Source: Smittium mucronatum
Taxonomy: Eukaryota > Kickxellomycota > Harpellomycetes > Harpellales > Legeriomycetaceae
Reading direction: 5' to 3'
Assembly: GCA_001953115.1 (NCBI GenBank)
Contig: LSSL01002404.1
Coordinates: forward strand, 1-64,000
Length of the DNA stretch: 64,000 bases
The notes under the pieces were generated by a model that saw only the letters and a program-made list of their open reading frames with translations, had not been told where the DNA came from and did not search any database. Position numbers and translations under genes: made by a program. Of this stretch, positions 11,501 to 23,860 are shown one piece after another. How positions within the stretch are numbered: position 1 is the stretch's first letter; every line of letters starts with the position of its first letter.

Positions 11501-12743
11501 GTATTTATGTATTTATTCATTCGATTTTTTTTTGTAGATTATCTTTCCCTGATCTGCAAGCTTAACAGGATTACTGTGTTATCTTCTACCAGTAGAAGAA
11601 TATCATTTGTTTATGATTCTTTTGCTAACATTTCAATAACTCTTAACCCCGAAGATATCCTAATAGACAGGCTTATTGAAGATGATCCACTGGCAAACGA
11701 TCTAATTGACTATAAATTTGAAATTGGTATCAACGAATCTATAATGTCTCAAAAACTTTCTCTTATCGGGCATTTGGATTTTGTAAGTAAAATTTTCGTT
11801 TTTTTCAAACATAAAAAATAACTGGATGCAATATTTTATTGTAATAGGTTAAAAAGATGGTAGCCTATGTCGAGAATATGGTAAACAAGTCCAAAAAAGT
11901 AAATGGCGTAGGTCAGGTAAGATTTTTTAGCCTTATTGTTAGATTTCAACTCTTTATCAAATCAAATCAATGTAAATTGTATTATAGTCTATCAGAAACT
12001 GCATATATTATTTGCACACCATTCTGAACATTGTTGCAGATGTGAGGTCAATAAAATCGACATTGTCTTCAAAATTAGAATTTTCTGAAGAGCAAATTCT
12101 ACCTTTATCTTTAAATGTTGGTATACTTTGTAAAGAAAATAAGACTCGCATAAACGCCACTTTTCTGTCCAAGTTCCCTCCCCAATTCTCGTTTTCATCA
12201 ATAAATATTTCAGATACAAAAAGCTTGGAACTCATGAGTCGGTATGGAAAGATGCCTATATCCTTTTTAAACTACAACAAATCGTGTTTTATTCCATATA
12301 AACATAACGGTGGAGGTAAACGCATCGTTGACCCAAATATTCCTGGGGGTATTTGCTGGTGGAGCCCTTTACTATCATCCTTTAGGAATTTCAATGATAA
12401 AGATATAAATGAATTCATGTACAACCCCAACTCGATTTTAGAGATTGGATTGAGGTATGGAAGATACGGAGAAGAAGGATACAGAAAATTTTGTGACAAT
12501 CTCATTAAAACTTTAGATCATGAGGTAGAGGCCAACAGAGATATATTTATGTCACTTAAAGAAAGATTAACTGTAAAAAATCAATTGCAAACAAAAGGGG
12601 GATATACAAGAATGAATAGCCAGGAGCAATCATCGATGCAAAGTATTTTAGGGAATAAGAGCGAGAATTTTATAATACACAGCTCGTTTCCATCTCCGCC
12701 TCTGTTGTTGTTGGTGGAGTCTCTTATTCTATCGATGAAATAA
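8541..12743 (+). CDS. SPC7: Kinetochore scaffold protein Spc7/KNL1 (Spc105 family)
   Basis: Fifteen exons: 8541-8626, 8750-8917, 8995-9057, 9122-9213, 9297-9617, 9687-9764, 9897-10657, 10723-10848, 10914-11020, 11079-11147, 11213-11321, 11386-11458, 11538-11782, 11848-11916, 11988-12743. The joined frame is unbroken and encodes 1040 residues. The protein links the Ndc80 and Mis12 complexes and recruits checkpoint Bub proteins and phosphatase PP1. Residues 19-22 are RVSF, the PP1 docking motif, in an N-terminus typical of KNL1. MELT-like motifs occur near 172 (IDMDLTG) and 317 (VDMTLSF), the second after an acidic run. Residues about 405-680 match the Spc7 domain (CKPQLEYYK, then coiled coil); about 684-870 is the RWD-like region. 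A further 170 residues follow. Intron 11 (11322-11385) begins GC, not GT. It converges with the next gene, 114 bp away. The ATG at 8541 is chosen because it directly precedes the RVSF segment. Confidence 0.88.
11322..11385 (+). other. GC-AG intron in SPC7
   Basis: The junction reads GAG then GCAAGTAA, a near-perfect donor except for C at position 2, and ends CCTCTAG. Exons on both sides are in phase 0. Retaining the 64 nt would shift the frame and hit a stop, so removal is required for the downstream RWD region. Confidence 0.7.
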
Positions 12744-12857
12744 ATGGAGACTTAATGAATAATACAAGTGTTTTTTTTCTAATATATAATTTAAGATCTT
12801 GATAAAATTACAATATATTAAAATAAACGAGAAGTTTACAATGAAAGAAAAAGAAAA

Positions 12858-14313
12858 CTAATTCCATGTAGATTTAATGCTCTGATGACCATTTTGAGAG
12901 GAGACAGTGATTAACTTTTTGGACAGAAGGGGGTATATGATGTTTGTGAAGCGGAATTCATCAATCTCATCAATGATTCCGAGTTTTAAAAGCTCATTTT
13001 GAATAAATTCGGATTGTAACCATGGTAAATTAGATCCAAAAGAAAATTGGGAAACAGAGGAGTCGGATGGTTGGGAAACAAGAATTTTGATTATATGGGC
13101 ATATTTAACTAGCTGATCTTTGATGGAATCTTGACAGAAATAATCGAGGATATTGGAATGGTTGAAAATAATTGAGTTTAGGAGAGAGTTGTGAACTAAA
13201 TCAAGAGTTCGAAGGGAGTACAAGTCTTTGTCCCAAGAATCCAAGATGGATTTCAAACTATGGTTATAGTTATCCTATGCCAAAAAAAACAAGGGTTTTA
13301 ATGAAATGTGGTGAAGAAGAAAGGATAAATGAGGATAAAAATACCATGTTTGAAGAGTCGGAGTTTGAGGAACAACTGTTTTGGACATGATGGATGAGCC
13401 AATCTAATCTGGAGGGTAGGTGACCAGCCTGTTCCAATTCCTTGGATTGTATACGAAGCAAAAAATCTTTCTCTTTTTCGGCTAGTAAATTTTCAAGTTG
13501 AGCAATCTAAAAAAAGCATATCGAAAATTCATTAGATCAAGGAAATAGAAGGGAGGGAACAAATATACCTTCAAATCGAGTTCGGAGTTAGGGTCAGAGG
13601 AAGAGGGTTGGTATAGGGAATTAGATAGTTGGTTATCGATTGTTTTAAGACTTTCTAGAATAGAGTTTTTTTCTTGAAGTTTACAGTTTTGAGCATAAAT
13701 CTCCTGTTCAAGCTCGGTCTTTTGTTGAGAGAGGGAAAGAAGTTCAGAATTGATAGAATCCAAAGTAGAAACTTTACGGAGTAAGTTCTGAGGAGGCACA
13801 AACTTATCTTTCTCTAGGGATAAAGAAAGTTCGTGGGTTAAGAGCTCTTGGTATTGATTGGCAAAAACGTTTATTCTTTCATTAACATCTTCAAGAGCGC
13901 AGATATCGGCCAAATCAACAGTTTTATTATAAAATTCCTCCAATTCTTTTCGGTTGTCTTTAGAAAAATCTCTGAATCTAAGAAAGAAATTAGTGATATT
14001 TGAAGAGAAAGAAAACAAAAAATAGCCAGAGTAAAAGATTCGTTTTATAATTATGGTCTATTAAGAAAATGAAAAAAAAATACTGATAAAGAGGATTGAC
14101 TCCAAAGCGCTTTAAAACGTCATCGCATATCTGTTTATTTCCAGGAATTACTAATCGGGCTTCTTGAAGACTGGCATTCCGAAGAATGAAAGATTGATTA
14201 GGGATAGGAAGAGAGGAATCAATTCCCAGAGATTCTAAATTAGGGATAGATAAAGATAAAGAGAAACTTTTCAGTTTCTCACACACAGGGGAGATCTGAG
14301 AGAGTGAATTCAT
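12858..14313 (-). CDS. Unrecognised coiled-coil protein, 405 residues
   Basis: Four exons on the minus strand: 14313-14084, 13977-13569, 13506-13345 and 13274-12858. All introns have GT..TAG borders and the sum of coding bases is divisible by three. The start is the first ATG of the open frame. Residues 1-76 are Ser/Leu/Pro-rich. About 78-235 are charged and strongly helical, with a likely coiled coil around 150-235 (LSLSQQKTELEQEIYAQN, LENLLAEKEKDFLL). About 265-405 look globular, with an LDWLIHHV block and a C-terminal LPWLQSEF block. I cannot place it in a family. A kinetochore or spindle-pole subunit is possible, given its coiled coil and its convergence with SPC7, but gene neighbourhood is weak evidence in eukaryotes. 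It could equally be a tethering or trafficking factor. Confidence 0.75.
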
Positions 14314-15502
14314 AGCAGAAAAGAACAGGGAAATAGATTTTGGGATAAGAAGCTGCGTGGATATGATGGAAGATTAGGTTGTAAGTGGTAGGATCAAAAA
14401 GCAATTGATATAAATATAATATTTTTTTAGATATTGCTTTTATTTGATCAGAAAAAGCTAACAAGTAGATCAAAGAAAAATCGAGAATTTGAGGAAAAAC
14501 AATTCAGATTTTTTATTTACGACTCCATTGAACAAATAGAATTTGATAGCAATTAAACTCATTATTTTTCTTCGGTTCCAGAATAGGAAAAAATAAACTG
14601 TAAGAAAAAGATGGCAGCACAGGAACTAATCCTGATTGTTCCTTTGATTTACCATAATTGCTGCTTATGGAGCTTTTTTCCTATTTGGTTCTGAGTGGTA
14701 ATCGTACACACACTAATCCAATAACCACATGTATCTAGGCATTCGGGGATGATACACATCTATTGGTCTATATACATAAAATAAACAATCCAAAAGCGGT
14801 GATTTGATGTTAGATTTACACCTGGGTCTGACTCACATGTCCCAGTATTTGTTTGTTAGGGGTAGGATGGAGCCCAGGAGCCCTGAGAATAAATCATAAC
14901 ATAGCGGATCTTGGCATATGTAGTCATATTTCTGCAAATTATAGTCTCTATTCGTTATAGCCTCTTCACCCACAGCTTTTGGCACATCAAGACTGCTGGA
15001 GCACCGGTGAGAAGTTGCAAAATGATATTATCATCTTACTCATTTTTTAACGGTATTTGGTGAAGAAAGAGGGGGAGGGGATTTGAAGACTTAAATTAAA
15101 ACTAATAAAGGCTATCATAATTCCAAAAATGAAAATTATTCAACAAAAGACTAGCTAACTTTCAAGTTGTGACAAAGCGTTGTTGGTACGTAAAAAAAAA
15201 AGTATCAGTTCATATAAAACACATAAAAGCTATTGAAATAAACTTAAAATAGTTCTGGCAACGATGATATCTTGGATAATACATCTTGCCAATACAGTTG
15301 ATACTTTCCAGCAGAGTACATGATCGAAAAGCTAAATAAATTAGTTCAAGAAAGTAATAGATAATGCCGTATATAGATTCGATCATTGCTAAAATGCAGT
15401 TATCTGAAAAATTAATGTAATTTTCAAAAGTATTCCTACTGTCACAATATTCTTAAACAGGCGAATTGAAGAAATAGAAGAGCCATAAACAGGCTAAGCT
15501 AG
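14314..15502. other. Spacer between two tandem minus-strand genes
   Basis: About 1.2 kb. The part near 14314-14550 should hold the promoter of the coiled-coil gene. The middle, about 14700-15000, is less AT-rich than typical spacer here and may be decayed coding or transposon sequence, but I could not match it to anything. Confidence 0.4.
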
Positions 15503-16371
15503 TCACTTGAAGAGATTAAGCCCCAGCTTAGAGTTCCTCAAGTAAAAGATATTGAACCACTGCCGCCATAGATTGGCGAGTATTTTGGAGCCGGGAGGAG
15601 GAGAGATGGAAACGACTATATGCTCGCCAATCTTCCCATTCCGATCAAATTTGTACCTAAACAGACCGTTAAATTCAGAAACAGTATTGGGCCCAATAAA
15701 ATTCCTAAAGAGGGTATTATATCCAGTGAAGCTCCAATAAACAAAAATATCGTATTTTTCCAAATTTTGATCAGTAACCTCTTCTTCAGCTTGCAAGCCA
15801 TGAGGACCTACCCAGCCTGCCCATTCATTAAAGTTTTTTTGGGGCTCGGGATCCAGGCCATCCTCAACCGAGCCTTGACGCACTCTTATTACTCTAAATT
15901 CAGGATTCCTAAAAACGCAAGTCAGGGTTGTTTGCAAAAATTTGGAAAACAAAAAGTACTTGTATCTTCCTCGGAAAGAAAGCCTGGAATGGGTCAACTC
16001 TTTTAGAACCACATCTTCAGAATATATGCTTTGATCATCGAGTCCTTTTTCAAAAAAACTCTCGAGTTCCCTTAACAGAGTCTGAGTTGCTAATTATACA
16101 CAGATTAATCTTATTAGCAAGGATTTTTGAAACTACCAAATATGTAAAATCTTTTACTCTTTCCCACTTCTATCAACAATTCTTTGTCTTCGTGATCGGT
16201 TGAGATTCCTCGAGTACTTGCTCCAAAAATGCTTGGAGTCCATTTATTATTCGATATTGAAAGATTTAAATACGATTTACCGATTTTAAAGGGAGAAGCA
16301 CCTACAAAACTTGGGGGAGTCCGTCGGCAGGAAATAGATCTTTTGGCTATAGGAGAGCACGAAGAACGCAT
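15503..16371 (-). CDS. C6orf136/DUF2358-like protein, probably organellar
   Basis: Two exons, 16371-16158 and 16089-15503, give 266 residues. The 68-nt intron (GTAAAAG..TTAG) matches the usual length here. An alternative donor 21 nt downstream keeps the frame and cannot be excluded. The N-terminus (MRSSCSPIAKRSISCRRTPP) is rich in Arg, Lys and Ser and lacks acids, as in mitochondrial targeting peptides. Residues about 76 onward match DUF2358: LRELESFF, IYSEDVVLK, FRGRYKY, then a basic/hydrophobic strand, DIFVYWSFTGYN, and the hallmark YKFDRNGKIGEH. That fold is NTF2/SnoaL-like. The biochemical role of the family is not established. The TGA stop follows LFK at the 15503 end. Confidence 0.75.
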
Positions 16372-17382
16372 TTAATTGTATGATTATATTATAGATTGAA
16401 AAGGAGGCTATGGTTATAATAAGATATTTATTAGGAGCTTTGGATTTCTTCGCTAATAAATTTATTTAGAATAAAATACCCTTTTGCAAACAAAATAATA
16501 TTAAAGTCCGAATAGCTTAACCCATATCTAGGCATAGGTTTATAGATATACGATTTTCCATAAAGCGCCCATTGGATTCGAGTGCCTGAAAATAGTCGCC
16601 AATAGACTTTTTGTTATTTGGGTTAAATGCCAGTCTCAGGTTTTATCCGATTCAAACTGTAGTCTAATTTCACTCTTTTGGCTCTGAGAGGGTTGATGAA
16701 GAGCTGCCTGAAATACCCTTGACCCTTATATTCCCAGCCAGCACCCCGTCAGTCTGCCCGGTCTCCCTCGGGACCACCTCCTTATCCCCCTCGACTATTC
16801 TCCACCAATAAAAAATAAATTATCAACCTGCTGTTTCCATTTGTGGCTTTGTCTGCCTCTGCATATGAAAAATATCCCCTCGTTGTCTAATTCCATGTTC
16901 TGAATGCCCTTAATTATTTTTACGCTGAATTCATTATGAATGTATATAAGTTTAGAATCCCTTTCAAAAACTAATTTGTATTGCCCAATAACTATCCCCC
17001 TTACAAAAATACAAATTTGTATTGTTTAATAACTATCTCCCGTTCAAATCCTAATTATTATTATATCCTATGGTTTTTGCCCGATCAAATCCCCTTTACC
17101 CCCCAATCCTTTCCAGACCCAAATCCCTGCCACACTCCTATTTGTGTATATTAAAATTTTCAATTGGACTGTATTTTACATTTATCCAATAATATGGTAT
17201 AATTTATGAATTATGATAACATTGAACGAAAAATATAAGCCAATTCTGTAGTATCGGCCCTGAAAAGTTTATGAGACGTGAATGCTCTATATTTTTTGAT
17301 TAGATAGATTTATAAAGATCCATTTGATGACTTTAAACATATAACCAATGGAATGTAAACTCTATTTAGAGAAATAGGAGTT
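16372..17382. other. Spacer with a GC-richer pocket
   Basis: No gene supported. About 16600-16880 is markedly richer in G and C than the spacer around it. About 16967-17050 contains a roughly 50-bp imperfect direct repeat (TTTGTATTG..AATAACTATC twice). Confidence 0.45.
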
Positions 17383-17469
17383 GCATAAATATTGGCAGTA
17401 TAGTTTTTAATGACGTTATCTAACAATAAAATTCCGTGATACAAAAAAAAAAAAAGCATAAATATTGGC
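17383..17469 (+). mobile_element. 59-bp poly(A)-tailed insertion with 14-bp target duplication
   Basis: GCATAAATATTGGC occurs at 17383-17396 and again at 17456-17469. Between them lie 46 bp ending in AATAAAATTCCGTGATAC, then 13 A residues directly against the second repeat. This is the layout of target-primed reverse transcription of a severely 5'-truncated LINE, SINE or mRNA. The same 3' end recurs at 18198 and, in reverse, at 35037. Confidence 0.7.
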
Positions 17470-20400
17470 TATAAATATGGAACAATTATCTCTGCTGACC
17501 ACTAATATAATTAAAACAACAGAACTTCAACATTTACAAATCAGTCTGTTTATATTTCTATATTACTGATTATAAAACTTAAGTTTAAACCAGTTGTTTA
17601 GTATTAAATGGCCTTTAATTACCTACTAAGCTTTATTTCTATAAGACTAAGGGATTTTGTATCCTCTTTTTGCCATAATCTAGCGATCTATGCATCGAAT
17701 TCAATACCATGCAGTCAACAGAATCTAAATTATTTCATTTAAAAACAAGATATAGAAAATTTTGCCGCTATTTAGTACATCAACCATTGAATAATTGCGA
17801 GTATATGATAATGATCTGTTGTTTTTGTATTAGGACTGTTATTTCCAGAAAATTCTGACTAACCATTAGCTAATCCGACAAATTCGTATTTATCCAACTG
17901 ATTATTCAAAGTTTTTTTAGTGATAATTTTTAGTGTGTCCAATTTATGACTTTATCCTCCCATAAAGAATAGTTTTTACTATAAACATATTTTATTTTAC
18001 AATTGCTTAAAAATCACGCTAAAAACATATTTCTATATAACAATTACTTAAAGATCATAATAAAAAAACTATCAAACAATTATCGATAAATTTACTATTT
18101 TTTATGCTATTATTATATGCCCAAAAATTTGCTAAATTGTGTATAAATTTCACTGAATATATTCGAAATATTCATAAATACTCGATTTCCATTTATTAAT
18201 TCCGTGATACAAAAAAACCCACTTGTTTTTTATAAGTTTTTTCAAAATTTTGGTTATTAATATACAAATTTGCAGTTTTTTTCTCGGACTAAATTTTTCT
18301 TTTTTTAAGGATTTTTTTTATATAAAATTTTTTATGATTCAAGTAAAAGTTGGAAAGTCCCCTGACAATTATAAAAAAGAAAGACACAAAAAAATATCAT
18401 TTTTAAGAAACATAGTTTTAACAAATGAAAAAAAAGGATAAACCAAAATTAATCAATAGTTTTATGAAGTTTTCAAATTTCCAAAATTAGTATGTCTTTA
18501 ATTGATTTAAATTATAAAAACTTGAAATTTTTTAAATACATGCACTCAGATATTATTTTTTAGTAGAAATAGTCTTAAAAAAAGTGTGTTGTAAAACTGG
18601 ATTGAATATCAGTATATAAGACAGCCGGTTAACATTATGAATCTTTTAAAAATATTGGAAAATTATGCATAAAAAACAAAATTAAATTATGAAACTCAAA
18701 TAAATTATAAAGATATATTTTTTCAACTTATTATATAATAAAATATGGTTTACACTGAGAGAAAATAAAAATAAAATTTTCCATATCTCTTAAAAAAAAA
18801 TAACTCAACATTACATATAGAAAAATAAATAGGTATGGTAGATTTTATGAAATTATTATTAAAGTTCTTACCTATTATAAATAATAAACAATCTTATTTA
18901 TGTAACCCTTACATATGTGCATAATAGTTTTTATAGGGATTTTTATTTTTTTTGCAAAAATAAACCCATTCCTTATTTAATTTCACTTTTACGTAATATT
19001 CTACCCTTAAGTTCGGAAAAAATGTTTATTTTATCCAACTAATTAACCAAAATTGCGTTTAAATCAAAGAAAAACCACATGGATGCATTTTTTTTATGAA
19101 ACTCTTATCTTCAATTAATCACAATTGGTGTCGCTAAAATATAACATCTTTCATTCTTAGTAGTACAGCTTTAAAAAAATATTAATAGAACTCAATTATT
19201 TATGTAATTGGGTGAGCTTAAGAAGATTAGATTTTCCGAATATATCGGATCTCAATTATGAGATTCTATCTGAGTTATATGCAAAAAAAAATTTCTTATA
19301 TGCATTTAAATTCAGCCAATAATGATTGTATTAAACCTTTTTAACCATATTATATATATTCAATATTTCCAAGATTATTTTCAGAAATTTTTTCAAATAT
19401 TTATATAGAAAATGTTAATTTTCTTCAGATATATAGATATAAGTTGGACCTCAAAAGTTTTTATTTATCAATAAAAATAAAAAGTAAAAATAAATTGCTG
19501 ATATTAAATTTTTTTATTAAAAAATAAGCCAGAATGATATATTGAGGTCAATAAATCAGGACCTAGAAATATTAGTCCCTCTCAAAGGCTAAAAATCGGC
19601 TTAAAAAGCAAAATATTTACAGAAATAAACACTATTAATTGATTAATTTTTAAAAATGTATATTAATAGTAATTAAAGTAATTTACCAATTAAAATTTAA
19701 TTTCTGAAAGCCTATATATCATAAAAATATGCACTTTTAACAATGATAAAATCATTTATATTTTATTTGTTAAAATTTTTTAAAAGCCTCAGATGTACCA
19801 TTTCATTGGGGAAGGGTTTATTTTTCATTTTAATTTCAGAATATAAAATTAAAGTGTTCGAATACTCATAAAATTTTCGGAGAAAATAATTTTAGTCAAA
19901 ATAATATTTTTTATAATATCAATTTAAAGCCAAAAAAATCTTGAATTAGGTTTTTTTCGAAACTTTAAATATTATTAGTGTATTAAAAGATGATTGTTTC
20001 ATTTAGTTATTCTTGATAAGATCAAAAATCTAATTATAATTTAAAAAAATTCATAATTAATAAACCAGAGCCTGGGTGTACAAAGTAAATTTTTGTATAC
20101 TTTCTTTTATAAGTAAATGGAAAAAAATCAATTTTTTTCCTCCAAATCCCAAAAAAATTAATATTCAATAAATATTATCCCCAACCCCCAAAAAAATACT
20201 ATATTTTTCACATTCTTATTTTTTTAAAAAAATGTTATAAATTTAAAAAATATATATAGTTTATAACAAAATAATAGCGATGAATTAAATTGGTGATTAT
20301 AGTTAACAGATCTTATATGATTCTTAAATTTATTTGATTCTATTTTCTTTATGGATTATTTAATAGAGTGAACATATTTCATGTTTTTTTATTTGAAATC

Positions 20401-22029
20401 GAGCAAATTTTATCGAAAAATGTTTTTAATAAAAAAAGAACTTATAAAAAAACCCCAATCTTGCTCAAATATCAGGAAAAAAAGTTATCAATTTAAGGAA
20501 TAATTCTTATTTTAGTATTATTGAAAGAATTTTTATGACCCGAAGTAATTTTTTCATTTCATTTATTAATATAACAAGGTATATTTTTTTCTTATAATAA
20601 TATTTAATAGAAAATCCGTATTTCATGACGGTATATATGTTCAAATAAATTTTAAGCATAAAGTTGCAACTGTGGTCTTTTTAGTAAAATTTATTAAATT
20701 AATCTAGAAACTTCTGATTTGTAGCCCCAGATGTGCCAATCGAATGCACGGTGAAATAAACAGCAAATATGATTCGGTAAGAGGTAATTTAAGATATTTG
20801 GTTGATTTTTTGATTTTATTGATATTCCCAGTATTTTCGATATATCTTTTTTATAGATTAGCCTTTGTGAAGGTAATTTTATTAAATTTTTATTAGATTT
20901 ATAATAGTACCAGAAAATCTCTAAAAATATATAAGATCCTCTATTTTCCTAGTATTAACTTTAACTCATTAGATTTAATTTTTTTCAAGCCTTGTTCGAT
21001 TTTCCACTTAGAGATTGTGTGTATAAAAAGTATAGATCTGATTAAGAGGTTATTTATTCGGTTTTATTTAGCTTTATTTCATTTCCCCTTAATAATTGGT
21101 ACACAAATCCCAAGCTTAAAATTATAATCTTCATTTCAAGATTTGGATTACGTAAAATTTTGATATATGTATTCCAGGAATTTTTTCCATAACACTGGTT
21201 TAATAGCTTATTCGGTTAATATCTAAAGGTAACGAGGTTTTTTTCAGATTTGAAGGAAACAAGTATATAAAAGAATAATCCCTTTTATGATCATATAAAA
21301 GCAGTATATTATTTACATCTTTTCCATTAAAAATTGACAGAAAAAGTTATAAACATATATTTTACTGAATAATTTTTTCATCTTAAAGTTAATAGTAAAT
21401 TTAATAAACTCTTGGTAGCATGATATATTATTTTTTATTGATATTTTTTATCATCTGATATCTGGAAATACCAGTATATTTCCATCTTTTTGTATTTTAA
21501 AATCAATCCACACATACTGTCCCGAATTTTAAATTCCTAGTATATTCCATTTTTATTTCAAATATGTTCTCCCATGGCCTTATATTTCGCAAGTCAAAGA
21601 ATCGATTGAATATAGGTTTGATTTATCTTTATTTTATTTCATTTTTAAAATAAGTTTAATATTTAATAGATATAAAAAATCATAAAAATTTTAAAAATTT
21701 ATTATACAAATTAAAAAAAAAAAATCGGTTAACTATTCATGAAAAAAAACTGATTTGTAAAAATAAAAGGTAATTTTTAAATAAATCTTTACTATTTTTT
21801 ATTTCATCAGGTACTCTGCCTATCCATTTCATATTAATATCAAATAAATACAAGTTATATATATTTTCTATACTTATTATTATGCTAAAAAATCGTATAA
21901 GTAACATGAAGATGGTTATTCCCCTTCTTGAATATAGTAAATAATTCCAATGATAACCAATTAGAATTAAAAATATCAAAAAATACGTATATATGGAGAA
22001 AATTATAGTAATAACTCTGGTGGAGATGA
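17470..22029. other. AT-rich spacer, about 4.6 kb
   Basis: Very AT-rich. The only open frames are short, low-complexity and Lys/Phe/Ile-rich. Apart from the tail-like copy at 18198 I see no gene, RNA gene or ordered repeat. Confidence 0.5.
18198..18217 (+). repeat. Second copy of the ATTCCGTGATAC-poly(A) 3' end
   Basis: AATTCCGTGATAC followed by seven A repeats the last 13 bp of the insertion at 17397-17455. No target duplication is visible around it, so it is either older or its 5' border lies farther upstream. Confidence 0.5.
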
Positions 22030-22370
22030 AAAGATCAACGATGAATTTATTTTTGAGAGAGCACCAGCGAGAGATTTTCTCCTATATCTGGGTCTGATCC
22101 AGGCTCTATCAAGAATTTTTTAGGAATTTTTAAACTCCTCAAATATAGAATCTGACGGTAAAAATCCCTCAGAAGCTGTCCAAAAAATGGAAGAATTGTG
22201 TATGAACCACCTGCATTCCTTAACTTGATGAAATTATCATTTCAAGGGCGTTCAAGATGAAAGAAACTATACTCTGTGACATTAAACACAGAATATAAGG
22301 CATTACACTTTCTATGGACTATTTTTCCTATAACCTACTTCAGGATATGTCCACACTCAGCAGTTAATCA

Positions 22371-22598
22371 ATGGTCGAATTTGCAGGTCTCATGCGCGTT
22401 CTCAAATCTGACCCAGCGTCTTGCTTCAGTCAAGTTAGAATTAATGATGAGTATAAGGCGGCTAAAATACTCTGGAATTCTCCCCATATTATAAATAATA
22501 ACAAAAAACTCTCCTCGAGCCAAGAGATATGGTTATTTACGTCGGAATCCCCCAAAATTTACAAAGACTATATCTGCAAAAAAAGTGCCACATCTTAA
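22371..22598 (+). pseudogene. Gag-like fragment of element 3
   Basis: A 75-codon open stretch that begins MVEFAGLMRVLKSDPA and continues SQVRINDEYKAA. I place it in the C-terminal half of the Gag of zygomycete DIRS-like elements, from recalled resemblance. It is truncated on both sides by stops. Confidence 0.45.
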
Positions 22599-23860
22599 AT
22601 TTATAAATTTAAAGGATAAAATAAGCCTAGATAACTCAGTCAGAACAAATCGGATACTGAGTAAAAATACTTCCTAAGTCAGTAAAAGAAAGAAGATCAA
22701 GCAAATAAAATCAAGAATGATGGGAGCTCTAGAGGTAGTGTTTTTTAAAGAAGAGCAGGGGTGAGTGTGCATGCTAGGGGGGAGACATATCCTCCACGAT
22801 GGGGCATTTTTGAGGCTCAAATTATACAATCTGGTAACGTATTTTATAAGAGAGGGATTCAGAATCTCTCTAATTTCCCAACCACAAGCGCAGTATGAAG
22901 ATAAATAGGGTCTAGTATGAAGAGTTTAAAAGATTTATATTCGGAGGCAATAGAAAAAAAGATAATGTGGCTCTTAGAAAAAAAATTCATAGTTAATTTC
23001 ATAAAATCATTTAGATTTCTTATGAAAAATATTTAAGATTCCCAAAAAAAACTGGGGAGTTGAAGCTGGTATTGAATATGAGATCTTTAAACCAATTCCT
23101 ATCCCAGATAAATTTTGATGAGTAAATGTTATTCACAGTATTCAAGCGCATTTTAATAAAGGGTTAGGTGATTAGCGGGATCTCTATGATGCATTTATTC
23201 ACTAACTTATTGAAAATTTGTCAAGGAAAAATATGAATTTCATCTGGAGGTTCTTAACGTACCAGTTTAGAGTTCTTTCATTCGGACTATCCCTATTTTA
23301 TTTAATTTTTTGAAAATAAACCCTCCAGTAATCAATTGTTCAAAACAGATTGGAATTATTAGCAGATCCTACTTGCAATAATTAATAATCTCCCCTTCTT
23401 CAAAATAAGATTCTATAAAAAGCAAAAAATTTGTAATAAAAAAACTGAATACATTGAAATTTTTAAGTAACACAGAAAGATCCACTTCCATACCAAAAAG
23501 ATGTTCCTGCAATTAATAATGAAAAAAAATTCCCGAAATATGAGCTTAGAGATTCTGAAAGAAAAAATCAGAAATTCAAAGAAGGATGCATCTAAAATGA
23601 TGGCCAAAGGAACGATTTCAGTAAGAAATATCGCTTATTCTTTAGGAAAGTTCTAACTCATTTAAGTTTTTCTCTTATCTGGAATATCAATTTCACTAAT
23701 ACTTCTAGAACAAAATATACAGCCCAATTTTACTAAAAATAAAAAACTGGAACTCGATGATAACCCCCGCGAAAACCGCATTGGAAAAATTTTAATGGTG
23801 GAAAATCAGTTTATATATATGTAATTTTTCGTTATTCGTAACTGTAAAACCGGAAGTGGA

